5,390 bases of DNA. Source: Nitrosarchaeum sp. Its GTDB lineage: Archaea; Thermoproteota; Nitrososphaeria; Nitrososphaerales; Nitrosopumilaceae. Position 1 is the stretch's first letter, and each line of letters begins with the position of its first letter. Below are positions 4,961 through 5,390 of the stretch, one piece after another. The notes below the pieces were generated by a model. The model saw nothing but the letters and a program-made list of their open reading frames with translations. It was not told where the DNA came from and did not search any database. The translations under genes and the position numbers were made by a program. The DNA lies in contig SCUP01000330.1 in the NCBI GenBank assembly GCA_004297665.1, positions 1 to 5,390 on the forward strand, in the 5' to 3' direction.

Positions 4961-5034
4961 TGGGGACGATGGGACTTGAACCCATGACCTCCAGCACCCG
5001 AGGCTGGCAGTATACCAAGCTAACCTACGTCCCC
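4961..5034 (-). tRNA. tRNA-Pro (anticodon CGG)
   Basis: A complete 74-nt cloverleaf reads on the minus strand. The acceptor GGGGACG pairs fully with CGTCCCC, followed by discriminator A73. The anticodon stem CCAGC/GCTGG encloses loop CTCGGGT with CGG at 5000-4998, decoding CCG. The T arm is ATGGG-TTCAAGT-CCCAT. T8, A14 and the G15-C48 Levitt pair are present. The D stem is weak: GGTT against TACT gives a G-U and a U-U mismatch. CCA is not encoded and no intron is present. It lies 41 nt after the flavoprotein gene and 51 nt before the nucleotidyltransferase gene, all on the same strand. Confidence 0.96.
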
Positions 5035-5056
5035 ACAAATAAGAATAAACCGAAGA

Positions 5057-5071
5057 TTTTATTTCTTTAAA
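5057..5071 (-). promoter_or_regulatory. Possible promoter of tRNA-Pro
   Basis: The minus strand carries TTTAAA (5071-5066) and ATAAAA (5062-5057), centred about 34 and 25 nt before the tRNA 5' end. Either could be a TATA box; the first leaves room for a short 5' leader. Read-through from the upstream gene is also possible. Confidence 0.35.
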
Positions 5072-5075
5072 TTGA

Positions 5076-5390
5076 TTAACCGTATGATTCGTACTTTACT
5101 TCAAAGCTTCCATCTGCACGTTTGTCATGTTCTGTAACAAAACCTTTTGGTTTTAAGAAATCCATTACACCATCAATTGTTCCTTGCCAACCACAGACAT
5201 AAAATATTGTATTTTCTTTAGTTATTTCATCACCAATCAATTCTTCTAGTGGAGAAATTCCATTGTCTCTTGGTCTAAGAAATGTTTCAACTCTTCCAAC
5301 CTGACCTGCCCAAGATCTGTTAAACCATTCTTGTGGTCTACTGATAGCTGCTCTATATTTGAAATTCCATTGATCTTTTCCTCTAGCTAT
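5076..5390 (-). CDS. Ferredoxin-NADP reductase-like flavoprotein, C-terminal part
   Basis: An open frame enters from the right window edge and ends in TAA at 5078-5076, giving 104 codons of a partial protein. It matches the NAD(P)-binding half of the FNR superfamily: EWFNRSWAGQVGRVETFL, a stretch typical of the segment between nucleotide-binding strands, then ENTIFYVCGWQGTIDGVMDFL, the C-terminal strand with the conserved CG that contacts the nicotinamide. The chain closes with a GF.TEHDKRADGSFEVKYESYG tail. Such enzymes move electrons between NAD(P)H and ferredoxin or a related carrier through FAD; the FAD domain and start codon are outside the window. Substrate direction and the exact partner cannot be judged from this part. 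It lies just upstream of tRNA-Pro on the same strand. Confidence 0.75.
   Translation of the reverse strand: MARGKDQWNFKYRAAISRPQEWFNRSWAGQVGRVETFLRPRDNGISPLEELIGDEITKENTIFYVCGWQGTIDGVMDFLKPKGFVTEHDKRADGSFEVKYESYG

Noticed and set aside
4961..5034. tRNA used as an integration site (att) for a mobile element.
   Set aside because: No repeated tRNA 3' end, integrase or phage-like gene is visible in the window.

Overview
This AT-rich window has the compact, operon-dense layout of an archaeon, most likely an ammonia-oxidising thaumarchaeon (Nitrososphaerota, Nitrosopumilus-like). The evidence is a DPAGT1/AglH-like GlcNAc-1-phosphate transferase, an archaeal-type Trm112 protein, a tRNA gene without encoded CCA, poly-T tracts at transcript ends, several TTG starts, and Shine-Dalgarno sites complementary to ..AUCACCUCC.. 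Lineage is inferred from gene content and style; no database search was possible.

Layout. (1) 14-1233, plus strand: a polytopic lipid-phosphate GlcNAc-1-P transferase overlaps by 4 nt a 76-residue two-helix membrane protein. (2) 1230-3831, minus strand: a tight four-gene operon read from 3831 downward. It holds a branched-chain aminotransferase (ilvE), a Gfo/Idh/MocA dehydrogenase (0 nt gap), a Trm112-like protein (ATGA overlap) and a left-handed beta-helix N-acetyltransferase (TTG start). The two transcription units converge and their stop codons overlap by 4 bp. (3) 3832-4160: a 329-bp non-coding divergent region rich in TGATCA/GATC and TTTGAA motifs. (4) 4161-4223, plus: a 20-residue micro-ORF that is half lysine, with a stem-loop over its stop codon and tandem T-tracts after it. 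(5) 4307-4909, minus: a nucleotidyltransferase-fold protein with a CoaD-like but altered signature. (6) 4961-5034, minus: tRNA-Pro(CGG). (7) 5076-5390, minus: the C-terminal end of a ferredoxin-NADP-reductase-like flavoprotein, cut by the window edge.

How they may work together. The first gene begins N-glycan assembly on a dolichol-type lipid. The dehydrogenase and acetyltransferase match two of the steps that make 3-acetamido derivatives of UDP-GlcNAc, which decorate archaeal and bacterial surface glycans. The converging units may therefore both serve surface glycosylation, with a Trm112-like protein and an amino-acid aminotransferase co-transcribed for reasons the sequence does not explain. 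The least expected items are the lysine-rich micro-ORF with its 3' hairpin and the motif-dense region before it.
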